In this document: in pieces, positions 1 to 8,668 of the stretch
Layout: the number at the start of each line of letters is the position of its first letter
Numbering within the stretch: the first letter of the stretch is position 1
DNA from: Virgisporangium aliadipatigenens
Lineage (GTDB): Bacteria; Actinomycetota; Actinomycetes; Mycobacteriales; Micromonosporaceae
Reading direction: 5' to 3'
DNA length: 64,000 nt
Assembly: GCF_016863615.1 (NCBI RefSeq)
Contig: NZ_BOPF01000032.1
Span: forward strand, 62,001 to 126,000
Notes under the pieces: generated by a model
Seen by the model: the letters and a program-made list of their open reading frames with translations, nothing else
Database searches by the model: none
What the model was told of the DNA's origin: nothing
Made by a program: the position numbers and the translations under genes

Positions 1-3000
1 CACGAGCCTGTCCGCGACCGCCTGCCGACGCGCGGCCGGAACGAGTTCGAAGCTCAGCGCCAGCACGTAGGCGGTCATCCGGTTGCCGGCGAGCGTCCCG
101 TCGGCGGCGACGTAGGCGTTAGTGAACGCGGTCGCCACCTGATCCGCCAGCTGCCCGTAGCGCGCGGCATCCGCCGTGCGGCCGGTGGCGGCGGCCATCC
201 GCGACACCAGCCGGGCCGACCAGGAGAAGTACGCCGTGCTGATCAGGTGTTTGTCGGTGTCCCCCTCGACCGAGACCCAGTCGCCGTAGGTGTCCCGCCG
301 GCGGATCAGGTCGGCGTCGGCGGTCGAGCGCAGGTACTCCACCCAGCGGGCCATCGCCGGGTAGCTCTCGTCGATCACCCGCACGTCGCCGTAGCGCTGC
401 CAGAGCGTGTACGGCACGATGACGCCGGCGTCGCCCCAGCCGGCCTGCCCCTCGCCGGCCGTGACGAACGGCGCCACGTCGGTGAACGCGCCATTGTCCC
501 GCTGGGCGTCCTGCATGTCGTCGCTGAACTTGTCGAGCAGCCCGTGCACGTCGAAGGCGAACGTCGAGGTCTGCGCGAAGACGGCGATGTCCCCGGTCCA
601 GCCGAGCCGCTCGTCGCGTTGCGGGCAGTCGGTCGGCACCGTCAGCAGGTTGGAGCGCGCGCCCCAGAGGATGTTGTGCTGCACCTGGTTGACCAGGGCG
701 TTCCCGGTGGAGAAGGAACCCGTCGACGCGCCGTCGGTCCACGCGGCGAGGCCGGTCAGGTTCTCCGCGGTGGGTGTGCCCGGGAAGCCGGTGATCTCCA
801 CGTACCGGTACCCGTGCTGGGTGAACCGCGGTTCGAACACCTCGTCGGCGCCGGTGCCGGCGAGCGTGAACGCGTCCGTGGCGCGGGCGGCGCGCAGGTT
901 CTCGGTGTAGATGGTGCCGTCGGCGTTGAGGATCTCGGCGTGCCGCAGCGTCACCCGGGTGCCGGCGGGGCCGCGCACGCGCAGCCTGTTCCAGCCGGCG
1001 AAGTTCTGGCCGAGGTCGGCCACGTAGACGCCCGGCCTCGGCTGGGTGATGGCCACCGGCCGCAGTTCCTGCTGGACGCGCACACCCGGGTCGACCTGTG
1101 CGACGAGGCGGGGTGCCGGCCCGGAGCGCACCGTGACGGTGCCCCACGACGAGTCGTCGAACCCGGCCGCGTTCCAGCCGGCGATGCCGTACCGGGCGTC
1201 GACCTGTTCGCCGCCGTACAGGTCGTTGCTGACGATGTCGCCGGTGGCGGCGCGCCACGTGCCGTCCGTGGCGACCACGGTGCCGGTGCCGTCGGGATGT
1301 TCGACCACGAGGCGGGCGGAGTACCACGGGTTGGGGCCGTAGCGCCGGGCTCCCACGACGGCGATGGTGCCGGCGTACCAGCCGTTGCCGATCAGCGCGG
1401 CGATCGCGTTGGTGCCCTGCTGGAGCAGGCCGGTGACGTCGTAGGTGCGGTACTGGAGGCGTTCGTTGTAGTCGGTCCAGCCGGGCGCGAAGCGCTCCTC
1501 GCTGACCCGGCGCCCGTTGACGAACGTCTCGTGCAGGCCGAGCGCGGTTGCCATGAGGCGGGCCCGCGCGATCGGCTTGCTGAGCGTGAATCCCTTCCGC
1601 ACGTAGGGCGCCTCGGTCTCCCAGGTCACCTGGTCGCCCCAGGGTCCGCCGCCGTACGTGGTGGCGGCGCGCGCGGCCGGCCACGCGGAGTCGTTGAAGC
1701 CCGGCTGTTCCCAGCCGGACGGCCCGCTCTGCGACGCCTTCCAGCCGCCGTCCGAGGTGACGACGGAGGTGCCGTTGTTGACGATCCGCGCGAGCACGCC
1801 GGCCGCGCTGGTGCTGGTGTTGGTGGCCGCGATCGCGATCGTGTTGGCGCCCGGGCGCACCCGGTCGGTGATGTCCACTGTGGACGCGTGCTTCCACGAG
1901 TCGGCCATCCGCGGGGACTGGCTCACCGGTACACCGTTGACCCAGACGTCAGCCTGGTCGTCGCCGGTGATGACGAGCGTCGTCCGTCCACTGAGGACAC
2001 TCGGCAGGGTGAGGGACCGCCGGAAGTAGCGGGTGCCGACCGGCGCCGTGCTGTCCGGGTTGCCCTCGGGGTACCACATCCACGTGGCGCCGCTCAGCGT
2101 CACCGCGCTCGGCCGACCGATGAAGGCACCCGGCTCGGAGAGCGCCGTGTCGAAGCGCGCCACCGGGCTCCACTCACCCGCCCGGCCCTGCGCGTCCCAC
2201 ACGCGCACCCGCCAGTGGTACGTGCGGTTGCCGGCCAGCGCCGGCCCGCCGTAGGGCACGTCGACGGAGCGGTCGGCGGCGACCCGGCCGCTGTCCCAGA
2301 CGCCGGTGGCGTTCGTGGTGGTGCCGACCGTGATCTGGTAGGCGCCCTGCACCTGGCCGACCGCGTCGGAGGCGAGCTTCCAGCCGAAGAGCGGCTTGGC
2401 CGCGTCGATGCCGACCGGGTCGGTGCGGCGTTCGGTGGTGAGGGCGGTGGCGCGCACGGGTGCCGCGACGGTCGGGTCGGGCGCCAGGACGTCCGCGTAC
2501 CAGGGCGCGACGCCGTATCCGCCGAGGTCCGCGGCCCCCGCCCAGCCGTTGTCGTCGAGGTCGGGCTCCGCCCAGTTCTCGGGAACGCCCTGCGCCGCCC
2601 GCCACGCCGAGTCCGTCACGAGGTCGACGTTGCCGCCGGTGGTGGCGATGCTGACCCGGCCGATCACACCGGCCGGGCCACCGCTGTTGCGCGCGGCGAG
2701 CGCGACGGTGTTGTTGCCGCCCGGCTTGAGCGCGGCGGCGAGGTCGACGTAGACGGCCTGTTTCCAGGAGTCCACCACCCGCTTGGAACCGGCGAGGTAG
2801 CGGCCGTTGACCCAGACGTCCACGGTGTCGTCGCCGGTGACGACGAGGCTGGCGCCGGTGACCGTGCCGGCCGGCACGGCGAACGTCCGCCGCAGGTACC
2901 GCTGGGCGACGGGTGCGCTCGATGCGGGGTTCCCCTCGGGGTACCAGATCCAGTGCGCGCCGACCAGCTCGGCGGCGGGTGCGGCTGCGTGCGACGGGGT

Positions 3001-3075
3001 GGCGGGGGCCAGGGCGACCAGCGTGAGCACGGCCGTGGCCAGTGCGCGCCGGCGCGGTTTTCGGGAGCTGGGCAT
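1..3075 (-). CDS. Secreted alpha-L-rhamnosidase, GH78 (C-terminus cut by window edge)
   Basis: Releases terminal L-rhamnose from plant or microbial glycans outside the cell. The leftward frame is open from the ATG at 3075 to the window edge, over 1020 residues, so the C-terminus is missing. It starts with a basic N-terminus and a hydrophobic core ending in SHAAAP, a Sec signal peptide. Two similar beta-sandwich modules follow, each with a WxWYPEGNP motif and a VTGDDxxDVWVNG motif, then the rhamnosidase N domain. The catalytic barrel shows the GH78 signature DCPQRDERLGWTGD. Family assignment is firm; the exact substrate is not visible. A LacI-type operator at 3149-3160 suggests sugar-induced control. 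Confidence 0.9.
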   Translation of the reverse strand, partial: MPSSRKPRRRALATAVLTLVALAPATPSHAAAPAAELVGAHWIWYPEGNPASSAPVAQRYLRRTFAVPAGTVTGASLVVTGDDTVDVWVNGRYLAGSKRVVDSWKQAVYVDLAAALKPGGNNTVALAARNSGGPAGVIGRVSIATTGGNVDLVTDSAWRAAQGVPENWAEPDLDDNGWAGAADLGGYGVAPWYADVLAPDPTVAAPVRATALTTERRTDPVGIDAAKPLFGWKLASDAVGQVQGAYQITVGTTTNATGVWDSGRVAADRSVDVPYGGPALAGNRTYHWRVRVWDAQGRAGEWSPVARFDTALSEPGAFIGRPSAVTLSGATWMWYPEGNPDSTAPVGTRYFRRSLTLPSVLSGRTTLVITGDDQADVWVNGVPVSQSPRMADSWKHASTVDITDRVRPGANTIAIAATNTSTSAAGVLARIVNNGTSVVTSDGGWKASQSGPSGWEQPGFNDSAWPAARAATTYGGGPWGDQVTWETEAPYVRKGFTLSKPIARARLMATALGLHETFVNGRRVSEERFAPGWTDYNERLQYRTYDVTGLLQQGTNAIAALIGNGWYAGTIAVVGARRYGPNPWYSARLVVEHPDGTGTVVATDGTWRAATGDIVSNDLYGGEQVDARYGIAGWNAAGFDDSSWGTVTVRSGPAPRLVAQVDPGVRVQQELRPVAITQPRPGVYVADLGQNFAGWNRLRVRGPAGTRVTLRHAEILNADGTIYTENLRAARATDAFTLAGTGADEVFEPRFTQHGYRYVEITGFPGTPTAENLTGLAAWTDGASTGSFSTGNALVNQVQHNILWGARSNLLTVPTDCPQRDERLGWTGDIAVFAQTSTFAFDVHGLLDKFSDDMQDAQRDNGAFTDVAPFVTAGEGQAGWGDAGVIVPYTLWQRYGDVRVIDESYPAMARWVEYLRSTADADLIRRRDTYGDWVSVEGDTDKHLISTAYFSWSARLVSRMAAATGRTADAARYGQLADQVATAFTNAYVAADGTLAGNRMTAYVLALSFELVPAARRQAVADRLV

Positions 3076-3148
3076 GCGGAAATCTCCCCTGTGCGGAGGA
3101 CGGTGAGCATGGTGCGGCGAACCCTGGATCGATGGGCGGCGGTCGATC

Positions 3149-3160
3149 TAAAACGTTTCA
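3149..3160. promoter_or_regulatory. Candidate LacI-family operator upstream of the rhamnosidase
   Basis: The 12 bases TAAAACGTTTCA form a near-palindrome centred on CG, with core AAACGTTT, the typical shape of a LacI/GalR operator. It lies about 75 bp upstream of the rhamnosidase start. A longer inverted repeat, CCTGGAT (3123-3129) and ATCCAGG (3161-3167), surrounds it. No LacI gene is in the window, so the regulator is inferred. Confidence 0.5.
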
Positions 3161-3247
3161 ATCCAGGTGGTGCACGACTCTATGCCCGCCCGCGACGCGG
3201 GGGCAAGACTGTGACCGTTCTCAATATGTGCTGGTCTATACCGAGGG

Positions 3248-4507
3248 TCAGCCGATCGGCTTCGGGTAGTCCGTCAGGTCCCACGGCTCGTGCACGGCCT
3301 TGCCCGCAACGCCGCGCAACTCCGGCACGTACCGCCGCACGTAGTCGCCCTTGGGGTCGAACCGGTACGCCTGCCGGAACGGGTTGAAGCGCCGGTACGG
3401 CTTGGTGTCGTTGCCCGTCCCGGCGACCCACTGCCAGTTGCCGTAGTTGTTGGCGACGTCGGCGTCGAGCAGCAGCGAGTCGTACCAGGCCGCCCCGGCG
3501 CGCCAGTCCAGATTGAGCTGCTTCGTCAGGAACGAGGCCGTGATGAGCCGCGCCCGGTTGTGCATCCAGCCCTCGGCCAGCAGCTGGCGCATGCCCGCGT
3601 CCACAATGGGCACTCCGGTGTGTCCCTGCTGCCACGCCTCCAGCGCGTCGTCCTCGTAGTGCCACTCCTCGCGGGCGTTCGCGCGGTAGGCCTTGACCCG
3701 CAGGTCGCCGAAGCCGTGCAGCACCTGCGCGTAGAAGTCACGCCAGCAGAGCTGCCGCACGAACGCCTCGCTCGCCTTCGCCCGCGCCGCCAGTTCCAGC
3801 GGCGACAGGCATCCGAAGTGCAGATAGGGACTGATCCGCGACGTCGCGTCGCCCGGCATGTCGTCGTGCCGGTCACCGTAGTCCGCCACGCGTTCGAGCC
3901 ATCGGTGGAACCGCGCACGCCCGGCCGTCTCGCCCCCGACGGCATAACCCTGCGGCCCGTCGCCGATCGCCGGCAACCGTCCACTGTGGAGCTTCTCGGG
4001 CGGCAGCCGCAACGCGTGCGGCACCTGCTCGGCGTCGCGCCGGCGAACCTTCTCCCAGGCGCGGAAGTACGGCGTGAAGACGCGGTAGTGGTCGCCCCCG
4101 CCGGTCGGCTTGAGCTTGCCGGGCTCGACGACGGTCACACTGTCGCGGAACACCTTCACCGCGCGCCGGCCGGCGCCCTCGACGAGGCGGCGCTCCCGGC
4201 GGCGGGCGTAGGCGCTGACGTCACCGGCGAGCGCGATGCCCTCGGCGTCCACAGTGGACGCCACGCGCAGCGCCTCCTCGGCCGGATCCCCCTCGCGCAC
4301 GATCAGGTCGGAACCCTTGTCCCGCAACGCGTTTCGCAGATCCGCCAGGCACTCGGCGAGGAACCTGTCCCGGTGCGGACTGCTGCGCACCGCCGGATCC
4401 CGCACGAACAGCGGCACCACGTGCTCCGCCGCCCGGGCCGCCGCGGCCAGCGCCGGATTGTCGTGCAGCCTCAGGTCACGCGTGAACAGGACGACGGCGG
4501 TGCGCAT
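3248..4507 (-). CDS. phrB: Deoxyribodipyrimidine photo-lyase
   Basis: Repairs UV-made cyclobutane pyrimidine dimers with light, using FAD. The start MRTAVVLFTRDLRLHDN at 4507 gives a 419-residue protein, usual for class I photolyases; a longer upstream extension is only translated crtB DNA. The N-terminal Rossmann antenna domain is followed by the FAD-binding domain. The C-terminal signature is clear: WMHNRARLITASFLTK, DWRAGAAWYDSLLLDADVANN and GNWQWVAGTG. It lies 26 bp downstream of crtB and is probably co-transcribed, so UV repair and photoprotective pigment would be induced together, as in other actinomycete light clusters. Confidence 0.95.
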   Translation of the reverse strand: MRTAVVLFTRDLRLHDNPALAAAARAAEHVVPLFVRDPAVRSSPHRDRFLAECLADLRNALRDKGSDLIVREGDPAEEALRVASTVDAEGIALAGDVSAYARRRERRLVEGAGRRAVKVFRDSVTVVEPGKLKPTGGGDHYRVFTPYFRAWEKVRRRDAEQVPHALRLPPEKLHSGRLPAIGDGPQGYAVGGETAGRARFHRWLERVADYGDRHDDMPGDATSRISPYLHFGCLSPLELAARAKASEAFVRQLCWRDFYAQVLHGFGDLRVKAYRANAREEWHYEDDALEAWQQGHTGVPIVDAGMRQLLAEGWMHNRARLITASFLTKQLNLDWRAGAAWYDSLLLDADVANNYGNWQWVAGTGNDTKPYRRFNPFRQAYRFDPKGDYVRRYVPELRGVAGKAVHEPWDLTDYPKPIG

Positions 4508-4533
4508 GGACGTTCCCCCACATGGTTGTGCTC

Positions 4534-5487
4534 TTACAGAAGTGCGGCGAGCGCGGCGGCGAGCGGCGTGCGGCCCGGGTCGGCGGGCCGGCCGGGGACC
4601 GTGACGGGTCGCCCCTGCCGGGTGACCAACGACCCGGCCGCCATCGCCAGCCGCTTCGCCTTGGGCACCACGGCGCGGGCCACGAACACGTCGTAGTCCT
4701 GACGCTCCACCTCGGACAGGATCGCGCCGTAGACCCGGTACGCCGCACGGATGCACGACTGCGACGAACGCTCCAGGAGGGGGATCCCGGTCGCCGCGAG
4801 CGCGTAGTGGGCGCGGGCGCGCTGCACCTCGAACGCGATCAGTTCACGCATGGCGGGGGTGGCCGTGCGTCGTTTCGCCGCCTCGGCGAGGTCCGCCGGC
4901 GTGACCCCGAACCGGCGCAGGTCGACCAGGGGCAGGTACACCCGCCCGCGTTCCAGGTCCTCGCCGACGTCGCGGATGAAGTTCGTCAGCTGGAACGCCA
5001 ATCCCAACTGGCGGGCCGGCTCCCGCGCGGCGGCCGGGTCGGACGCACCGAGGATGGGCAGCATCATCGTGCCGATGACGGCGGCCGAACCCTCCATGTA
5101 GCCCAGCAGGTCGTCGTAGGTCTCGTAGGACGGCACGGTCAGGTCCATGGCCATGCTGTCCAGGAACGTCTTGAAGTCCCCGCGGTCGATGTCGAACCGC
5201 TCGATCGTGTGCAGCACGGCCGGCAGCAGCGGGTCGTCGACCCCGTCGCCGGCCAGTCCCGCGAGGAACGCCGTCGACCACTCCTCCAGCCGCCGCGCGC
5301 GCTCCTCGACCGGGAGCGTGGCGGTGCTGTCGACGATGTCGTCGGCGTGCCGGGTGAAGCCGTACAGGGCGTGCACGTGCGGCCGCTTCCACGCGGGGAG
5401 CAGCTTGGTGGCCAGGTAGTAGGTCCGGCCGTGCTCCCGGTGCAGCGCACGGCAGCGTTCGTAGGAGTCCTCGAGTCGCAGCTCCAT
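4534..5487 (-). CDS. crtB: Phytoene synthase (squalene/phytoene synthase family)
   Basis: Condenses two geranylgeranyl diphosphates to phytoene, the first committed carotenoid step. The start at 5487 (MELRLEDSYERC) has a good AGGAGG upstream and gives 317 residues. Both Asp-rich substrate motifs are present: DDIVD near residue 55, and the second in the segment FIRDVGEDLERGRVYLP. It is divergent from crtI across 112 bp and is followed by the photolyase. Squalene synthase is the main alternative, but the crtI neighbour argues for phytoene. No crtE or cyclase gene is in the window. Confidence 0.92.
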   Translation of the reverse strand: MELRLEDSYERCRALHREHGRTYYLATKLLPAWKRPHVHALYGFTRHADDIVDSTATLPVEERARRLEEWSTAFLAGLAGDGVDDPLLPAVLHTIERFDIDRGDFKTFLDSMAMDLTVPSYETYDDLLGYMEGSAAVIGTMMLPILGASDPAAAREPARQLGLAFQLTNFIRDVGEDLERGRVYLPLVDLRRFGVTPADLAEAAKRRTATPAMRELIAFEVQRARAHYALAATGIPLLERSSQSCIRAAYRVYGAILSEVERQDYDVFVARAVVPKAKRLAMAAGSLVTRQGRPVTVPGRPADPGRTPLAAALAALL

Positions 5488-5503
5488 GGCGCGTGACCCT
5501 CCT

Positions 5504-5525
5504 AATCGACGCATCAATCGACGCA
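5504..5525. promoter_or_regulatory. Direct repeats in the crtB/crtI divergent promoter region (candidate LitR operator)
   Basis: AATCGACGCA occurs at 5504-5513 and again at 5516-5525, a 12-bp repeat spacing in the 112-bp gap between crtB and crtI. CarH-type MerR/B12 repressors are known to bind tandem direct repeats of about one helical turn, and such a gene (7619-8560) ends the adjacent operon. Assignment as its operator is inference. Confidence 0.4.
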
Positions 5526-5599
5526 ACCAGCAGACTACGTTACGATCGGCTGACCGACCAGCCGAACACTCCGGGATACGGTCGGCGAGGGAGAAGCGG

Positions 5600-7072
5600 A
5601 TGCGCACGGTGGACGGGCCGACCGAACGGGTGGTCATCGTCGGAGCGGGCCTCGGCGGGCTCGCCGCGGCCCTGCACCTCGCCGGCGCCGGCCGCCAGGT
5701 CACCGTGCTCGAGCGGGAGTCGCAGCCCGGCGGACGGGCCGGACGGCTGCGCCTGGGCGGGTACGAGTTCGACACCGGGCCTACCGTGCTGACCATGCCG
5801 GACCTGGTCGCCGAGGCCCTCGCGGCGGTCGGCGAGGAGCTGTCCGACTGGCTGGAGCTGACCAGGCTGGATCCCGCATACCGGGCGCACTACCCCGACG
5901 GTTCGACGTTGAACGTCATCACTGAACCGACGCGGATGGCCGCCGAGATCGCCGACCTGTGCGGGCCGCGCGAGGCCGACGGCTACCTCCGGTTCGTCGA
6001 CTGGACCCGCCGGCTCTGGGCACTGGAGCGCGACGACTTCATCGGGCGCAACCTCGACACCCCGCGCGACCTGCTCACCGGCAACCTGTTGCGGCTGCTC
6101 GCGAGCGGCGGGTTCGGCCGGCTCCAGCCCGCCGTCGACCGGTTCTTCAAGGACCCGCGCACCCGGCGGATCTTCTCGTTCCAGGCGATGTACGCCGGGC
6201 TCGCGCCGCAGAAGGCGCTCGCCCTCTACGCCGTCATCGCCTACCTCGACTCCGTCGCCGGCGTGTACTTCCCGCGCGGCGGCATCTCGGCCGTGCCGCG
6301 GGCCCTCGCCGGCGCCGCGTCCAAGCACGGCGTGACGTTCCGGTACGACACGACGGTCTCCCGGGTGGAGACGTCCATGGGACGCGCCCGGGCCGTGGTC
6401 ACCGCCGACGGTGATCGCATCCCGGCCGACGTGGTGGTGCTCAACCCCGACGTCCCCGCGGCGCTCTCCCTGTTGAACGAGGAACCGCCGCGCCTGCGCT
6501 ACTCGCCGTCGTGCGTCGTGCTGCACGTCGGATCCACCCAGGGCTACTCGCGCATCGCGCACCACAACATCCACTTCGGGCGGTCCTGGCGCACGACGTT
6601 CGACGAGGTGATCCGGGACGGCATGCTGATGAGCGATCCGTCGCTGCTCGTCACCAACCCCAGCCGCAGCGACCCCTCCGTGGCACCCGACGGGCGGCAC
6701 ACGTACTACGTTCTGGCGCCGGTGCCGAACCTCTCCGGCGGGCGGCTCGACTGGCGCGGCGGCCTGCGCGCCTCGTACCGGGACGAGATCGTCGAGACCC
6801 TGGAGGAACGCGGCTACGTGCGTTTCGGCGCCGGTGTCGAGGTCGAGGCGATCACCACCCCGGCCGACTGGGAGGATCAGGGCATGGCGGCCGGGACGCC
6901 GTTCGCCGCGGCGCACAGCCTCCTGCAGACCGGGCCCTTCCGCCCCACGAACCTCCACAGAGGACTGTCCAATGTGGTCTTCGTCGGCTCCGGGACGCAA
7001 CCCGGCGTCGGCGTGCCGATGGTGCTCATCTCCGGGCGGCTCGCCGCCCAGCGCGTGACGGGAGTCCGATGA
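5600..7072 (+). CDS. crtI: Phytoene desaturase (CrtI-type)
   Basis: FAD-dependent enzyme that desaturates phytoene towards lycopene. The ATG at 5600 (MRTVDGPTERVVIVGAGLGG) gives 490 residues, normal for CrtI; the Rossmann motif VGAGLGGLAAALHLA with the downstream EREPGGRAGR-like segment is seen at the N-terminus. The C-terminal signature GTQPGVGVPMVLISGR is also present. Its TGA overlaps the idi ATG (ATGA at 7069-7072), so the two are translationally coupled. It reads away from crtB, completing the minimal phytoene-to-lycopene route with the idi-supplied precursor. Confidence 0.93.
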   Translation: MRTVDGPTERVVIVGAGLGGLAAALHLAGAGRQVTVLERESQPGGRAGRLRLGGYEFDTGPTVLTMPDLVAEALAAVGEELSDWLELTRLDPAYRAHYPDGSTLNVITEPTRMAAEIADLCGPREADGYLRFVDWTRRLWALERDDFIGRNLDTPRDLLTGNLLRLLASGGFGRLQPAVDRFFKDPRTRRIFSFQAMYAGLAPQKALALYAVIAYLDSVAGVYFPRGGISAVPRALAGAASKHGVTFRYDTTVSRVETSMGRARAVVTADGDRIPADVVVLNPDVPAALSLLNEEPPRLRYSPSCVVLHVGSTQGYSRIAHHNIHFGRSWRTTFDEVIRDGMLMSDPSLLVTNPSRSDPSVAPDGRHTYYVLAPVPNLSGGRLDWRGGLRASYRDEIVETLEERGYVRFGAGVEVEAITTPADWEDQGMAAGTPFAAAHSLLQTGPFRPTNLHRGLSNVVFVGSGTQPGVGVPMVLISGRLAAQRVTGVR

Positions 7073-7629
7073 TGGACCGCGAGTCGCTGCTCGTCGAGTT
7101 GGTCGACGACGACGGTGTGCCCACCGGCACGGCCACCGTCGACGACGCCCACCGGGCACCCGGGACGCTGCACCGGGCGTTCTCCGTGCTGCTCCTCGAC
7201 GACGCCGGGCGGGTGCTCCTGCAGCAGCGCTCGGCCGTGAAGACGCGGTTCGCGCTGCGCTGGGGCAACGCCTGTTGCGGCCATCCGGCGCCCGGCTCTT
7301 CTCCCGTCGACTCCGCCGCCGTGCGGCTGCGCGAGGAGCTGGGCCTGTCCACAGTGGACTTCAGCGCCGCGGACCTGACCGACGCCGGCGTCTACCTGTA
7401 CCGGGCCACCGACGCCGCCACCGGCCGGGTCGAGCACGAGTACGACCACGTGCTCGTCGGGCACGTCGACGCCGGTACCCCGCTGCGGCCCGACCCGGCC
7501 GAGGTCGCCGCGCTGCACTGGATCGACCTCGACGTGCTCCGGGCCGACCTGGCCGAGCGGCCGGCCGAGTATGTTCCGTGGCTCGCCGGTGTGCTGTCCG
7601 TGCAGGCGGGAGCGACACATGGGCGATGA
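7069..7629 (+). CDS. idi: Isopentenyl-diphosphate delta-isomerase, type I
   Basis: Interconverts IPP and DMAPP, feeding carotenoid synthesis. The 186-residue protein has the Nudix-like core of type I Idi: the catalytic-cysteine segment WGNACCGHP, then RLREELG, then the metal and acid site EHEYDHVLVG. The ATG at 7069 overlaps the crtI stop; a second ATG follows directly at 7072. Its end overlaps the start of the downstream MerR gene by 11 bp. A carotenoid operon with its own idi suggests precursor supply is raised together with pigment synthesis. Confidence 0.93.
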   Translation: MMDRESLLVELVDDDGVPTGTATVDDAHRAPGTLHRAFSVLLLDDAGRVLLQQRSAVKTRFALRWGNACCGHPAPGSSPVDSAAVRLREELGLSTVDFSAADLTDAGVYLYRATDAATGRVEHEYDHVLVGHVDAGTPLRPDPAEVAALHWIDLDVLRADLAERPAEYVPWLAGVLSVQAGATHGR

Positions 7630-8560
7630 CGGCCTCACCGCAGGGGCGGTCGCCCGCCGCCTGGGCGTCGCCGTCACCACCCTGCGCACCTGGCACCAGC
7701 GTTACAACCTCGGACCCAGCCGCCACGAGCCGGGTCGGCACCGCCGCTACACCGACGAGGACGTGGCCCGCCTCGAACTCATGCAGCGATTGACGGCTGA
7801 CGGCGTTCCCCCGGGAGAGGCTGCCCGGTGGGTGCGGGAACGGCCGATGGAGATCACGCGGCCGCTACGCCGGGCGGTCTCCCCCGCGCGGACCCTGCCG
7901 GCCGTATCGTCCGCGGCCCGCGACGGCGGCGGGCTCGCCCTGCCGGCCGCCGCGCCTGCCGCCCGCGGACTCGCCCGCGCCGCCCTGCGCCTCGACGCGG
8001 ACGCGGTGCGGCACATCGCCGGCGAGGCCGTCCGCCGGCTCGGGGTCGTCCTCGCGTGGGACGCGGTGCTGCGCCCCGTCATGGCCGCCATCGGCGAACG
8101 GCACGGGCGCACCGGCGACCTCATCGACGTCGAACACCTCGTGTCGGCGTGCTACTCCGACGTCTTCGGCGCGGTGCCCCGCACGCCGCCGCCCGACGGC
8201 CGGGTCGCCCGGGTGCTGCTCGCCTGCACCGACGAGGAGCAGCACAGCCTGCCCATCGAGGCCACCGCCGCCGCCCTCGCGCAGGCCGGTGTGCCGTCCC
8301 GGATGCTCGGCGCGCGCGTGCCACCCGACGCCCTCCGCACGGCCGTGCGCCGGACCGGGCCGGTCGCGATGCTGCTCTGGTCGCACCATCCGCGCACCGC
8401 GGCGATCGGCCAGATCACGGCGTTCACCGGCGAACGCTCCCGCCCCATGCTGATCGTGGCCGGCGGCCCCGGCTGGAACATCGAGGCGCTGCCCCCGGGC
8501 GTGGCCACCCCGCGCACCCTCGGTGAGGCCGTCGAACTCCTCGTCGGGGCCACAAAATAG
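7619..8560 (+). CDS. MerR-family regulator with B12-binding domain (LitR/CarH-like)
   Basis: Likely light-responsive repressor of the carotenoid and photolyase genes. The 313-residue protein has an N-terminal MerR winged helix (TAGAVARRLGVAVTTLRTWHQRY), a Pro/Ala-rich linker, a helical bundle and a C-terminal cobalamin-binding Rossmann domain. The B12-ligand motif E-x-H is present as E207-Q-H209. The helical-bundle motif known in CarH as W-x9-EH reads H162-x9-E172-H173 here, so the conserved tryptophan over the adenosyl face is replaced by histidine. It is translationally coupled to idi. Light sensing is inferred from family and context; the substitution makes the photochemistry uncertain. 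Confidence 0.85.
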   Translation: MGDDGLTAGAVARRLGVAVTTLRTWHQRYNLGPSRHEPGRHRRYTDEDVARLELMQRLTADGVPPGEAARWVRERPMEITRPLRRAVSPARTLPAVSSAARDGGGLALPAAAPAARGLARAALRLDADAVRHIAGEAVRRLGVVLAWDAVLRPVMAAIGERHGRTGDLIDVEHLVSACYSDVFGAVPRTPPPDGRVARVLLACTDEEQHSLPIEATAAALAQAGVPSRMLGARVPPDALRTAVRRTGPVAMLLWSHHPRTAAIGQITAFTGERSRPMLIVAGGPGWNIEALPPGVATPRTLGEAVELLVGATK

Positions 8561-8668
8561 CGGTCTCCCAGGTTTGTGCCAGGGCTCCTTTTGGTTGAAC
8601 CGCAGGTCACACGCGTCTCGTTAGCGTGAGCCACCTCGTTAGACCGGCTCACCCCTGGAGTACCCGCC

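Noticed and set aside
247-3387. Very long rightward open frame opposite the rhamnosidase
   Set aside because: It is the antisense of the GH78 gene, with Arg/Gly/Val-rich composition and no domain; long antisense frames are expected in high-GC DNA.
3248-4756. Longer photolyase start at 4756
   Set aside because: The extra 83 residues are translated crtB DNA and lack photolyase similarity; the family start MRTAVVLFTRDLRLHDN is at 4507.
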